Below are positions 26,109 through 34,110 of a DNA stretch of 47,787 nucleotides, one piece after another. The DNA is from Candidatus Nitrosopumilus sp. (lineage in GTDB: Archaea; Thermoproteota; Nitrososphaeria; Nitrososphaerales; Nitrosopumilaceae). The stretch spans positions 1 to 47,787 of the forward strand of contig JAJETY010000006.1 in assembly GCA_021268355.1 (NCBI GenBank), written 5' to 3'. A model generated the notes under the pieces. It did not search any database, had not been told where the DNA came from, and was given only the letters and a program-made list of their open reading frames with translations. Numbering within the stretch: the first letter of the stretch is position 1; each line of letters opens with the position of its first letter. Made by a program: the position numbers and the translations under genes.

Positions 26109-26390
26109 ATGAGTTTTCCTGAATCAAACGATTTTTCTCAAGACAATACAAATCACGAACTAGCTGCACAAAAAGAACAGATTCTAAAACAGATTCTTGT
26201 CCCTGAAGCAAGAATGAGATTAAACAATATCAAAATGGTAAAACCCGAGTTGGCTGATTTAGTTGAACAATATCTAATTGGAATGGCTACTCAAGGAAAA
26301 ATTCCTGGCCAAATTTCTGACGATCAACTAAAACAAATCTTGCTATCTACACAGCAACCAAAACGTGATTTCAAGTTCAATCGTGTATGA
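26109..26390 (+). CDS. PDCD5-family DNA-binding protein
   Basis: Small helical protein of the PDCD5/TFAR19 family, found across archaea next to ribosomal genes. The 93 residues contain the core ILVPEARMRLNNIKMVKP and VEQYLIGMATQGKIPGQISD, then LKQIL and a basic tail. Its biochemical job is unclear; eukaryotic homologues interact with chaperonins and chromatin factors, and archaeal members bind DNA weakly. It is probably co-transcribed with rps19e. Confidence 0.93.
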   Translation: MSFPESNDFSQDNTNHELAAQKEQILKQILVPEARMRLNNIKMVKPELADLVEQYLIGMATQGKIPGQISDDQLKQILLSTQQPKRDFKFNRV

Positions 26391-26402
26391 TTTCAGAAAA
26401 AA

Positions 26403-26412
26403 TATAATTATA
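26403..26412 (+). promoter_or_regulatory. TATA box for the alcohol dehydrogenase gene
   Basis: TATAATTATA is centred 26 bases before the ATG at 26433. It indicates a leaderless transcript beginning at that ATG rather than at the upstream TTG (26421). Confidence 0.65.
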
Positions 26413-26432
26413 GGTAAGGTTTGAATTTATCC

Positions 26433-27509
26433 ATGAAAGCAGTCGTATACAATGAATATGCACCAGATGATAATTACGCTAAGATCCTTAAAGTCCAGGA
26501 TATAGACGAACCAAAACCAAAATCAGATGAGGTAATTTTTACCAATAAAGCATCTGCCCTAAATTATAATGACATTTGGGGAATGAGAGGAGTTCCAGTA
26601 GCAGTTCCTCTCCCACACGTTTCAGGTTCTGATGTAGCTGGAGATGTTATCGCCGTAGGCGAAGACGTTAAAAATTTCAAAGTAGGTGACAGAGTTGTTT
26701 CTCACTCTAACCTTGCATGTAGAGTTTGTAAAGCATGTACTGATGGACGAGAATTTGACTGTACCCGAAGACAAGTTTGGGGCTTCCAAACTGGACCTCT
26801 ATGGGGTGCATACTCTGAACAAATTCACCTACCCGAAGTTAATGTTTCAAAAATTCCTGATGGAGTTTCATATGAAGATGCAGCAGCAGCTTCAATGACT
26901 ATTCTTACATCGTGGCACATGTTAGTTGGTAGAGCTAACATTACTCCAGGTCAAACAGTACTCATTATGGGTGGTGGTTCTGGTGTCGGAAGCTATGCAA
27001 TTCAAATTGCAAAATTATACAACTGTGATGTAATTGCAACTGCAAGTCCAGACAAGCTAGACAAATGTCTAGAACTTGGTGCAGATTATGCAGTAGACCA
27101 CAGAAAAGACGATTGGAGCAAAGAAGTCTTTAAGATATCCAAAGAAATTGCAAAAACAAAAGGTGAAGCACCAGGTATTGATCTTGCATTTGATCACATT
27201 GGTCAAACTCACTTCAACAAGCAACTAACATTACTCAAGTATGGTGCAACACTTGTTTCATGTGGTGCAACAACCGGTTATGATGCACAAATAGATCTTA
27301 GACATATCTTCTTCAAAGGAATCAATGTTCTAGGTTCAACCCAAGGAACTAAAGCTGAACTAGATCAAGGTCTCTATTGGATGGGTCAAGGAAAGATAAA
27401 ATCAATTGTTGATTCTGTCTTTACCTTTGAACAAGCAGCAGAGGCTCATACAAAAATGCTAAAGGGCGACTTCTTTGGCAAAATCATAATGAAACCTGAA
27501 GGCGCTTAG
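26433..27509 (+). CDS. Zinc-type alcohol dehydrogenase/enoyl reductase family protein
   Basis: Medium-chain dehydrogenase/reductase with NAD(P)H. The start at 26433 (MKAVVYNEYAP) matches both the family and the promoter. A GroES-like domain includes HVSGSDVAGDVIAVGEDV and the structural zinc site CRVCKACTDGREFDC. The Rossmann domain has GGGSGVGSYAIQIAK near 187-201. Family members include crotonyl-CoA and acryloyl-CoA reductases of archaeal carbon-fixation cycles; the latter would fit a CO2-fixing ammonia oxidiser, but sequence alone does not settle substrate. The CitE-like gene lies 7 bases downstream, probably the same operon. Confidence 0.88.
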   Translation: MKAVVYNEYAPDDNYAKILKVQDIDEPKPKSDEVIFTNKASALNYNDIWGMRGVPVAVPLPHVSGSDVAGDVIAVGEDVKNFKVGDRVVSHSNLACRVCKACTDGREFDCTRRQVWGFQTGPLWGAYSEQIHLPEVNVSKIPDGVSYEDAAAASMTILTSWHMLVGRANITPGQTVLIMGGGSGVGSYAIQIAKLYNCDVIATASPDKLDKCLELGADYAVDHRKDDWSKEVFKISKEIAKTKGEAPGIDLAFDHIGQTHFNKQLTLLKYGATLVSCGATTGYDAQIDLRHIFFKGINVLGSTQGTKAELDQGLYWMGQGKIKSIVDSVFTFEQAAEAHTKMLKGDFFGKIIMKPEGA

Positions 27510-27516
27510 TCATTTA

Positions 27517-28371
27517 ATGACTCAGCTCTTCAGAAGTCTCATTTTTGTTCCTGGAAATAATCCTAGATTTCTAGAAAAAGCAAAAAAGATTCAGGCTGAT
27601 ATTGTCTGCTTTGATTTGGAGGATTCTGTTCCAGACGGTGAAAAAGTAACTGCAAGAAAGCTAATCAAATCTGCCCTTAAATCTAGAAATTCATACGAAT
27701 CTTCAATTTTTGTTCGTACAAATTCTCCTCTATCTGGCAAAATTCCATCTGATCTAAAAGAAATTATTCAAAAAGGAATTGATGGAATTGTAATTCCCAA
27801 AGTAAACAACACAAAAGAGCTAAAAAAGATTGAAAAAATAATTGTTGGATTGGAAAAATCAAGAAAACTCAAATCTATTCAAATTATTCCTTCAATAGAA
27901 TCTGCAGAAGGTGTTGTTAATACATACCAAATTGCTTCTAGTAGCAAGAGAGTTGTTGCAGTAGTTTTTGGAGTATTTGATCTTCTAAATGATCTTGGTG
28001 TAGAATATACAAAGGATGCAGAAGGTGCAAAATATTCTAGAGGAAAAATACCTGTTGACGCACGTGCTGCTGGCGTAGCTGCAATAGATGCAATTTGGCA
28101 AGACCTTAAAGATTCTAAGGGACTAGAAAATGATTGTAAGATTGGAAAAAGTCTAGGTTATTCAGGAAAGAGTATAATTCATCCCGATCATATTTCTGTA
28201 ATCCATAAATTATTTCATCCAAACAAAAGTGAAATTGAATGGGCTAAAAAAGTTTGTAAAACTTATCTGGAATCAAAAAAGCAAGGAAAAGGAGCCACTA
28301 CTATTGAAGGAAAGATGATTGATGAAGTTCACTTTAAACAAGCAAAGACGTTACTAGAACTAGTTAAATAA
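27517..28371 (+). CDS. HpcH/HpaI aldolase family, CitE-like lyase
   Basis: Mg-dependent C-C lyase acting on acyl-CoA esters such as malyl-CoA or citramalyl-CoA. The 284 residues form a TIM barrel with the CitE pattern: RSLIFVPGNNPRFLEKA (6-22), DIVCFDLEDSVPDGEK, IIPSIESAEGV (metal-binding Glu), VFGVFDLLNDLGVEY and GKSIIHPDHI. Residue choices fit the CitE/malyl-CoA lyase group. The gene is close behind an MDR-type dehydrogenase, implying a shared acyl-CoA pathway; the actual substrate is not evident. Confidence 0.9.
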   Translation: MTQLFRSLIFVPGNNPRFLEKAKKIQADIVCFDLEDSVPDGEKVTARKLIKSALKSRNSYESSIFVRTNSPLSGKIPSDLKEIIQKGIDGIVIPKVNNTKELKKIEKIIVGLEKSRKLKSIQIIPSIESAEGVVNTYQIASSSKRVVAVVFGVFDLLNDLGVEYTKDAEGAKYSRGKIPVDARAAGVAAIDAIWQDLKDSKGLENDCKIGKSLGYSGKSIIHPDHISVIHKLFHPNKSEIEWAKKVCKTYLESKKQGKGATTIEGKMIDEVHFKQAKTLLELVK

Positions 28372-28610
28372 TTCAGCTTGAAGTTCATCTCTTATAGATT
28401 TCATGGTTGTACTTTTTAGAAATATTTCTTTAGATATGATTCCGGAAACCGAGATTTTTTCCCTTTTAGCAGCAAAAAAATTCAACAATAACATACATCG
28501 TACAGTTATTCTAAAGTAATAGTGATATCTTATAAATTTCCCAAATAACTCTAATTTTCATTATTTCCGAATACATTAAAGATAATGAATTTTCATTTTA
28601 ATTATTAAAA

Positions 28611-29327
28611 ATGGTCAATCTATTAGATCCCAGTAACGTCATTACTAGAATGTTTAATGCGGGAAAATATGATGAGATGTACAATTATTGCAAAGGCTTA
28701 TTGGAAAAGATTCCCAATGACATGGTCGCTCTTCAAAACATATGTTTATCTTTAATTTATCTTAAAAAATATGATGAAGCGATTTCATATTGTGATAAAG
28801 TTCTTCAGATAAAGAAATCTGACACATATGCATTAAAAAATAAAATTTTTGCACTTGAAAGCTTAGGCAAGTATCATGAAGTTTTAGAATCATGTATGGA
28901 AATTCTTTCTTCTACTCCTAATGATTCTTGGACATTGAACAGTATGGGTTTGTCATTAAATCATTTAGATGATCATGAAAGCGCTATTGAATACTATGAT
29001 AAATCACTTTCAATTGATCCAACTGATGTTACAGCCTTGATGAATAAAGCAATATCTCACAGTCATTTAGGAAATTATGAAATTGCCATTGATCTTTATG
29101 ATCAGGCACAAATGATAGATTCCAGCCTAAAAGAAATTCCTGTAGCTAAATCAAAGTTATTTGAAAAATTGGGTGATAATGATAATGCGTTTTTAGCAGC
29201 ACAAGGAATCCTTAACAAAGACATGGAAAAAATAAAACTTGCAGCAAAAGAAAACAAATGTTCTCTTTTTCATCAAGTATGTGAAAATGAGTTTCAAAAA
29301 TTAGATTCTAAGAAATCTTTATTGTAA
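28611..29327 (+). CDS. Tetratricopeptide repeat (TPR) protein
   Basis: The 238 residues consist mostly of about five to six TPR units, visible as repeated 34-residue patterns (YDEAISYCDKVLQIKKSDTY, HESAIEYYDKSLSIDPTDVT, YEIAIDLYDQAQMID). No signal peptide or catalytic domain. TPR solenoids mediate protein-protein contacts; the partner is unknown. The 239 bases upstream hold no gene, only AT-rich sequence. Confidence 0.9.
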   Translation: MVNLLDPSNVITRMFNAGKYDEMYNYCKGLLEKIPNDMVALQNICLSLIYLKKYDEAISYCDKVLQIKKSDTYALKNKIFALESLGKYHEVLESCMEILSSTPNDSWTLNSMGLSLNHLDDHESAIEYYDKSLSIDPTDVTALMNKAISHSHLGNYEIAIDLYDQAQMIDSSLKEIPVAKSKLFEKLGDNDNAFLAAQGILNKDMEKIKLAAKENKCSLFHQVCENEFQKLDSKKSLL

Positions 29328-29340
29328 ATTAACTAAATCA

Positions 29341-29348
29341 TTTTTATA
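29341..29348 (+). promoter_or_regulatory. TATA box for riboflavin synthase
   Basis: TTTTTATA is centred 26 bases before the ATG at 29371, a clear leaderless promoter at the head of the riboflavin genes. Confidence 0.65.
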
Positions 29349-29370
29349 CGCCAACTAGCAAATCAATTTA

Positions 29371-29955
29371 ATGTTTACAGGAATTGTTGAGGGAATTGGA
29401 AAAGTAGAAAAAATTTCTAAAAATACAAAAAATCGAAGTGCAATTCAAATGACTGTAAACTTGGGAAAACACTCAAAAGGTTTGAAAATTGGGCAAAGTG
29501 TTGCATTAAATGGAGTATGTCTTACTGCAACCAAATTATCAAAATCTAGTTGCATATTTGAAATGATTGAAGAAACTACCAAGAAAACAGATCTTGGAAA
29601 TCTTCAGGTTGGTGGAATTGTTAATATTGAAAGAAGTCTCAAAGCTGGAGATAGATTAGAAGGTCATTTTGTTTTAGGTCATGTTGATGGAGTGGGAATA
29701 ATCAAAAAAATTCTAAAAAAGCCCAAAGAAGTTCAAGTTTGGTTTGAAGTACCTAGAAAATTAGCAAAATTTGTAGTCAAAAAAGGTTCTATTGCAGTTG
29801 ATGGAATTAGTTTAACTGTAACTGACATCAAACAAAATCTTGCATCTGTTTCTTTAATTCCTCATACAATTGAAGTTACAAATTTTCAAACAAAGAAAGT
29901 GGGCGACAAACTTAATATTGAAACTGACATCCTTGGGAAATACATTCTAAAATAA
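29371..29955 (+). CDS. ribE: Riboflavin synthase, bacterial/eukaryotic alpha-subunit type
   Basis: Joins two 6,7-dimethyl-8-ribityllumazine molecules into riboflavin. The 194 residues contain two lumazine-binding repeats, each beginning like MFTGIVEGIGKV and HFVLGHVDGVG, with LNGVCLTA and VDGISLTVT. This is the trimeric bacterial-type enzyme, not the short archaeal type related to lumazine synthase found in methanogens. It has its own promoter and is followed at 78 bases by ribB. Confidence 0.95.
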   Translation: MFTGIVEGIGKVEKISKNTKNRSAIQMTVNLGKHSKGLKIGQSVALNGVCLTATKLSKSSCIFEMIEETTKKTDLGNLQVGGIVNIERSLKAGDRLEGHFVLGHVDGVGIIKKILKKPKEVQVWFEVPRKLAKFVVKKGSIAVDGISLTVTDIKQNLASVSLIPHTIEVTNFQTKKVGDKLNIETDILGKYILK

Positions 29956-30003
29956 ACCAGTGAATTTACTACTTTAGTGGTAATTACCAGTTTTTAAGTA
30001 AGC

Positions 30004-30010
30004 TTTATAA
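30004..30010 (+). promoter_or_regulatory. TATA box for the ribB operon
   Basis: TTTATAA is centred 27 bases before the ATG at 30034. It favours that ATG over the TTG at 30028 and predicts a leaderless five-gene transcript. Confidence 0.65.
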
Positions 30011-30033
30011 TCAGTCGTAGGATTTTTTTGTTC

Positions 30034-30699
30034 ATGTCTCTTGAAACTGCCTTACAGTCTCTAAAAAGAGGAGAATTTGTATTATTGTTTGATTCTGCTG
30101 GACGTGAAAATGAAATTGACATGGTAGTTGCAGCAGAATTTGTCACTCCTGAACATGTGGCTCGAATGCGCCAACATGCGGGTGGATTACTCTGTATTGC
30201 AATAGACAATCAATTTGCCAATTCACTTGAACTAAAATACATGCATGAAATTCTAGCTGATTCCTCAATTTCTAACAAAGAAATGATTATGGGTCTAGCT
30301 CCATATGGTGATCACCCAACATTTTCGTTATCTGTAAATCACTATCAAACTTATACTGGTATTACTGACAATGACCGATCATTAACAATTCGAGAGATGG
30401 CAAATATTTTCAATGTAGAAAATAAACAAAAAAAGTTTGCATCATCTTTTAAAACTCCAGGACATGTACCTTTGCTTATTGCATCGAAAGGTTTGCTAGC
30501 AGCACGCCAAGGGCATACTGAAATGTCTGTTTATCTAGCACAAATTGCAGGTTTAACTCCAGTTACAGCAATCTGTGAAATGATGGATGCTGAAACATAT
30601 ACTGCATTATCTATTGAAAAAGCTGAAAAGTTTGCAAAACAAAATGGGATTCCATTGATTGATGGAAAAGAATTACTAGAATACGCCAAGGTGCATTAA
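30034..30699 (+). CDS. ribB: 3,4-dihydroxy-2-butanone 4-phosphate synthase
   Basis: Converts ribulose 5-phosphate into the four-carbon unit of riboflavin. The 221 residues (ATG at 30034) show the family motifs: DSAGRENEIDMVVAAEF (acidic metal loop), MRQHAGGLLCIAI, DHPTFSLSVNH, TPGHVPLL and RQGHTEMSVYLAQIAGLTP. There is no GTP cyclohydrolase II domain, as expected in archaea. RibH begins 3 bases after its stop. Confidence 0.96.
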   Translation: MSLETALQSLKRGEFVLLFDSAGRENEIDMVVAAEFVTPEHVARMRQHAGGLLCIAIDNQFANSLELKYMHEILADSSISNKEMIMGLAPYGDHPTFSLSVNHYQTYTGITDNDRSLTIREMANIFNVENKQKKFASSFKTPGHVPLLIASKGLLAARQGHTEMSVYLAQIAGLTPVTAICEMMDAETYTALSIEKAEKFAKQNGIPLIDGKELLEYAKVH

Positions 30700-30701
30700 T
30701 T

Positions 30702-31118
30702 ATGAATATTGCAATCGTTGTGTCGGAATTTAATGAGGAAGTCACATCTAGGATGCTCTCTGTAGCAAAAGAAAAAGCTGAATCTTTGAAATTAAAAATC
30801 ACTTACAATTGTTCTGTTCCCGGTGCATATGATATGCCCATAATCGTTGATGCATTATTGCAAAAAAGTGATGTTGACGCTGTAGTTACTCTGGGTGCAA
30901 TTATCAAGGGACAAACTAAACATGATGAAGTAATTTCACATGCTGCTGCACAAGCACTGACTGATTTATCAATCAAATATCGAAAACCTGTATCTTTAGG
31001 AATATCTGGACCTGGAATGCAAGAAAGACATGCGCATGCAAGGATTAGACCTGTATCTGAACGCGCAGTTGAGGCGGTAGTAAAAATTTCATCAGAACTT
31101 AAAAGGATTCAACAATGA
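30702..31118 (+). CDS. ribH: 6,7-dimethyl-8-ribityllumazine synthase
   Basis: Combines the RibB product with the diaminouracil intermediate. The 138 residues begin NIAIVVSEFNEEVTSRML and contain VPGAYDMPI, TLGAIIKGQTKHDEVI (catalytic His in the KHDE loop) and SLGISGPGM. Length is typical for archaeal enzymes, which assemble into pentamers or capsids. The stop overlaps the next start by four bases (ATGA), so translation is coupled. Confidence 0.95.
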   Translation: MNIAIVVSEFNEEVTSRMLSVAKEKAESLKLKITYNCSVPGAYDMPIIVDALLQKSDVDAVVTLGAIIKGQTKHDEVISHAAAQALTDLSIKYRKPVSLGISGPGMQERHAHARIRPVSERAVEAVVKISSELKRIQQ

Positions 31119-31867
31119 TTCAACTAACTATTTTGAAAATTAGTGGATATGGCCCTTGGACTTTAACTTTGGGCAGTGACAGAGAACATGAATTACAAAT
31201 ACTTCAAGCATCTTTGTATCAACAATTACAAAAATTATTTTCTGAAAAAAACTGCCTTGTTTTTCTAAATAGATCTGATGAATTTTTTGTTGTTTCAAAT
31301 GGTCTTGGATTAAAAGAACATATTGAAATTCAAAAAACACTTGAAAAATCATTTGAGGTAAACCTGACTATTTCAATAGGTTTTGGTGAATCACCATTTC
31401 ATGCAAATTTGAAAGCATTTGAAGGAAAAGAGAATAAAATTATTTTAGATAAGGAACATAATATTTTTGGTTTTATGAGTAATGGTTCTGATTCAAAAGT
31501 AACCATCATGCATTTGGATGTAGATGATATTACATCTAAAGGAAGAACAAATTCTCCATATGAAATTTCTTCAATAATTTTTCAATTATACTCAAAAATG
31601 TCAAAATATTTTCTAGAGAAAAATTCACTTACATTTTTTATGGGTGGTGACAATTTTATGGTAATTGCAAGCGATGATGGAAAAAACTCTGTTCAAGATT
31701 TTATTACCATGATAAAAAATGATGATCAAATTTTTCTCAATTGTGGTATTGGTAATGCTCATTTATGTAGAGATGCTGTAAAATTAGCCACAAAATCGCT
31801 TGATACAATTCGTGAAATTCGAGATTTGGGCAAAGAAAAACCTGAAATTTATGAATTATCATGTTAA
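31115..31867 (+). CDS. arfA: GTP cyclohydrolase III (archaeal riboflavin pathway)
   Basis: Opens the GTP ring to the formylated pyrimidine (FAPy) nucleotide, the first committed archaeal step. The 250 residues match GCH III: MIQLTILKISGYGPWT, HELQILQASLY, the C-terminal cyclase-like half with MHLDVDDIT and FFMGGDNFMVIA, and CGIGNAHL. The protein is a duplicated nucleotide-cyclase-like fold using metal-binding Asp residues in those motifs. It overlaps ribH by 4 bases and the amidohydrolase by 7, clear operon packing. Confidence 0.93.
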   Translation: MIQLTILKISGYGPWTLTLGSDREHELQILQASLYQQLQKLFSEKNCLVFLNRSDEFFVVSNGLGLKEHIEIQKTLEKSFEVNLTISIGFGESPFHANLKAFEGKENKIILDKEHNIFGFMSNGSDSKVTIMHLDVDDITSKGRTNSPYEISSIIFQLYSKMSKYFLEKNSLTFFMGGDNFMVIASDDGKNSVQDFITMIKNDDQIFLNCGIGNAHLCRDAVKLATKSLDTIREIRDLGKEKPEIYELSC

Positions 31868-33051
31868 TCAAAAATGTTAGTCTTCTTTTGGGAAATGATT
31901 TAGAGTATGTTTCAAAAACAAATTTACAAATTCAAAATGGTAAGTTCAAACAAATTCATTCTAATATAAAATCAAACGGAAAAGAAGATTCCATTGATTG
32001 TGAAGGTCTTTTATTAATTCCTGGATTTATTAATGCACACACTCACATTGGTGATTCAATTGGTAAAGACGTCACTCTTGAAAGTTCTGTAGATAAGAAG
32101 ATTCATCCAGTTTTCGGCGCAAAATCTAAAATTCTAAAAAATACTCATCCTGAAAATTTATCAAATTTTATGAAAAATACCTGTTACTCAATGATCAGGA
32201 AAGGAATCACAACTTTTGTAGATTTTCGAGAGGGAGGACTTGATGGTGTTGTTCTTTTAAGGAAGACATTATCTGAAATTCCGATCCGTTCAGTTATTTT
32301 GGGACGAGTTGATTTTTACCAAAATTCTTCTGAAATTAAAAAAAATCTACCTATTCCAAAAGAAAAAGCCAGCCAATTACCAGAAATAATACAGAAATCT
32401 GATGGGATAGGAGTCAGTGGAGCAAATGAAAATAGCAATTCTGTTTTGAATCATTACTCAAAAACATCCAAAATTAGAGCAATTCATTCTGCTGAAACAA
32501 AACAAAGTGTTTCAAGATCTAAAAAAATGACTGGAAAATCTGAAACAATTAGGGCTCTATCTTTGAAACCTCATTTTCTTGTCCATATGACTCATGCATC
32601 AAGGAGTGATCTAAATTTGGCTGCAAAAAAAACTCTAGGAATAGTTGTTTGTCCGAGAGCTAATGCCTCATTGGCTGAAGGAATTCCTGATATTACTTTG
32701 ATGCAAAAAGCCGGTTGTAGGCTTGCAATTGGTACAGATAATGTAATGATCAACTCACCTGATATGTTTAGGGAAATGGATTATCTTTGGAAGGTAACTA
32801 TGGGAATTCATAAAAAAAGAATCAATCCAAAAGAAATTCTAAAAATGGCTACTGTGAATGGTGGAAAAATATTGAAAAAAGATATTGGGGTTATTGAAAC
32901 AAAAAAAATTGCAGATTGTATATTTCTAAATAAGCATGCATTAGATTTAGAACCAATGCATGAGCCATATGCGTCTATTGTTCACAGAGCATCTGAATCT
33001 GCAATTCAAGCAGTTATGATAGGGGGTAAAATGGTTCATGGAAAAATCTAG
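31861..33051 (+). CDS. Amidohydrolase-superfamily metalloenzyme in the riboflavin operon
   Basis: The 396 residues have the full amidohydrolase metal set: NAHTH (His60, His62), His209 (IRAIHSAE), His242 or His245 (VHMTHAS) and Asp293 (IGTDNVM). The fold and CPRANASLAEG segment resemble cytosine deaminase/chlorohydrolase-type enzymes. It lies between GTP cyclohydrolase III and the pathway reductase and overlaps both. The step between these two enzymes is removal of formate from FAPy, done in methanogens by ArfB, a creatininase-type protein. This gene is therefore a good candidate for that deformylase; the role is inferred from position. Confidence 0.85.
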   Translation: MLIKNVSLLLGNDLEYVSKTNLQIQNGKFKQIHSNIKSNGKEDSIDCEGLLLIPGFINAHTHIGDSIGKDVTLESSVDKKIHPVFGAKSKILKNTHPENLSNFMKNTCYSMIRKGITTFVDFREGGLDGVVLLRKTLSEIPIRSVILGRVDFYQNSSEIKKNLPIPKEKASQLPEIIQKSDGIGVSGANENSNSVLNHYSKTSKIRAIHSAETKQSVSRSKKMTGKSETIRALSLKPHFLVHMTHASRSDLNLAAKKTLGIVVCPRANASLAEGIPDITLMQKAGCRLAIGTDNVMINSPDMFREMDYLWKVTMGIHKKRINPKEILKMATVNGGKILKKDIGVIETKKIADCIFLNKHALDLEPMHEPYASIVHRASESAIQAVMIGGKMVHGKI

Positions 33052-33694
33052 ACCTTACGTAATTTTAAGTGGAGCAATATCTATTGATGGAAAAATTGCA
33101 ACAAAAACAAATGATTCAAAACTTTCATCAACAAATGATTTTAAAAGACTTCATAAATTGCGTTCAAAAGTTGACGCAATACTAGTAGGAAAAAATACTG
33201 TATCACGGGATGATCCACTTCTAACAGTTCGTCACGTTAAAGGGAAAAACCCAATTCGAATAATTTTGGATTCAAAAGGAACCATTTCAAACAAATCAAA
33301 AATTTTACAATCTAGCAATGAAATTCCAACAATAATTGCAGTATCTAAAAAAATTACTAGAAAAAATCTTGAAAAACTTCAAAAATTTCCTGTTGAGATA
33401 ATTAGCACTGGTACTGATTCGGTTAATCTCAAACACCTATTGAAAAAACTAGTAAAGAAGAAAATCAAGATACTCTTAGTAGAAGGGGGTGGAACCGTTA
33501 ATTGGGAATTTGTAAAACATGAACTTTTTGATGAAATTGAAATTACTTTATCACCAATTTTGATAGGTGGAGAAGACGCAATTTCTTACTTAGGTGGGAA
33601 TGGATTTAGAAAAATTTCTAATTCTCCAAATCTCAAACTAAAATCCACAAAGAGGCTCAAAAATCATCTAGTTTTACATTACAAAAAGCTCTAA
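33038..33694 (+). CDS. arfC: 2,5-diamino-6-ribosylamino-pyrimidinone 5'-phosphate reductase
   Basis: Reduces the ribosyl side chain to ribityl with NAD(P)H, in the archaeal/fungal order of reactions. The 218 residues are the RibD C-terminal reductase domain alone: ILSGAISIDGKIAT, LRSKVDAILVGKNTVSRDDP, NPIRIILDSKG and VEGGGTVNWEF (nucleotide-binding loop). No deaminase domain is fused. It overlaps the amidohydrolase by 14 bases, the last gene of the riboflavin block. Confidence 0.94.
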   Translation: MEKSRPYVILSGAISIDGKIATKTNDSKLSSTNDFKRLHKLRSKVDAILVGKNTVSRDDPLLTVRHVKGKNPIRIILDSKGTISNKSKILQSSNEIPTIIAVSKKITRKNLEKLQKFPVEIISTGTDSVNLKHLLKKLVKKKIKILLVEGGGTVNWEFVKHELFDEIEITLSPILIGGEDAISYLGGNGFRKISNSPNLKLKSTKRLKNHLVLHYKKL

Positions 33695-33730
33695 GTTCTT
33701 ATAGTTTATTTCGAAAACAACATCAAGAAA

Positions 33731-34021
33731 TTGGCAGTAAAAAAGAAGACAACTAAAAGAAAAGTTACTACAAAAAGAAAGGCTGCACCAAAAACAAAGG
33801 CTGCACCAAAAAGAAAAGTTACTACAAAAAGAAAGGCTGCACCAAAAAAGAAATCCACTAAATCAAAACCAAAGAAGGCTGCATTTGGTGGATATGCAAT
33901 TAGTTTTGCAGGTCGTAAAGAAACCGCTGAACAAATTTTTGGTAAAACACCAATTGCCCCAAGTGAAATGACAAAAAAGATTTGGGCATTTGTAAAATCA
34001 AAAAACCTTTCAAATCGTTAA
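33731..34021 (+). CDS. Lys-rich, histone-tail-like protein with a SWIB-like C-terminal end
   Basis: The 96 residues start at TTG. Residues 1-50 are a basic tail built from repeats (KRKVTTKRKAAPK), like histone H1 or bacterial Hc1 tails. Residues ~52-96 form a short domain with FAGRKETAEQIFGKTPIAP and MTKKIWAFVKSKNLSN. The last part resembles the SWIB pattern IWxYIKxxNL, but the match is short. Probably a DNA-binding or chromatin protein, by composition. It follows the riboflavin operon by 36 bases. Confidence 0.7.
   Translation: MAVKKKTTKRKVTTKRKAAPKTKAAPKRKVTTKRKAAPKKKSTKSKPKKAAFGGYAISFAGRKETAEQIFGKTPIAPSEMTKKIWAFVKSKNLSNR
33755..33848 (+). repeat. 40-base direct repeat, 54 bases apart, encoding the basic tail
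   Basis: A stretch of about 40 bases beginning AAAAGAAAAGTTACTAC occurs at 33755 and again at 33809. It encodes two near-identical Lys/Ala/Pro-rich units of the histone-tail-like protein, a recent internal duplication. Confidence 0.85.
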
Positions 34022-34029
34022 ATCCATAC

Positions 34030-34049
34030 GTTAACGAAATATCGTTAAC
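34030..34049. promoter_or_regulatory. Inverted repeat GTTAACG-N6-CGTTAAC
   Basis: A perfect 7-bp dyad with a 6-base AT spacer lies 9 bases after the histone-tail-like gene and about 60 bases before the hemerythrin start. It could be a transcript-ending stem or an operator for the hemerythrin gene. There is no strong T-run directly after it. Confidence 0.45.
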
Positions 34050-34110
34050 AACTTCCATCTTTTAATTATGAAAAATAAGATATAGATACTAGAATAAATG
34101 TACACTAATA

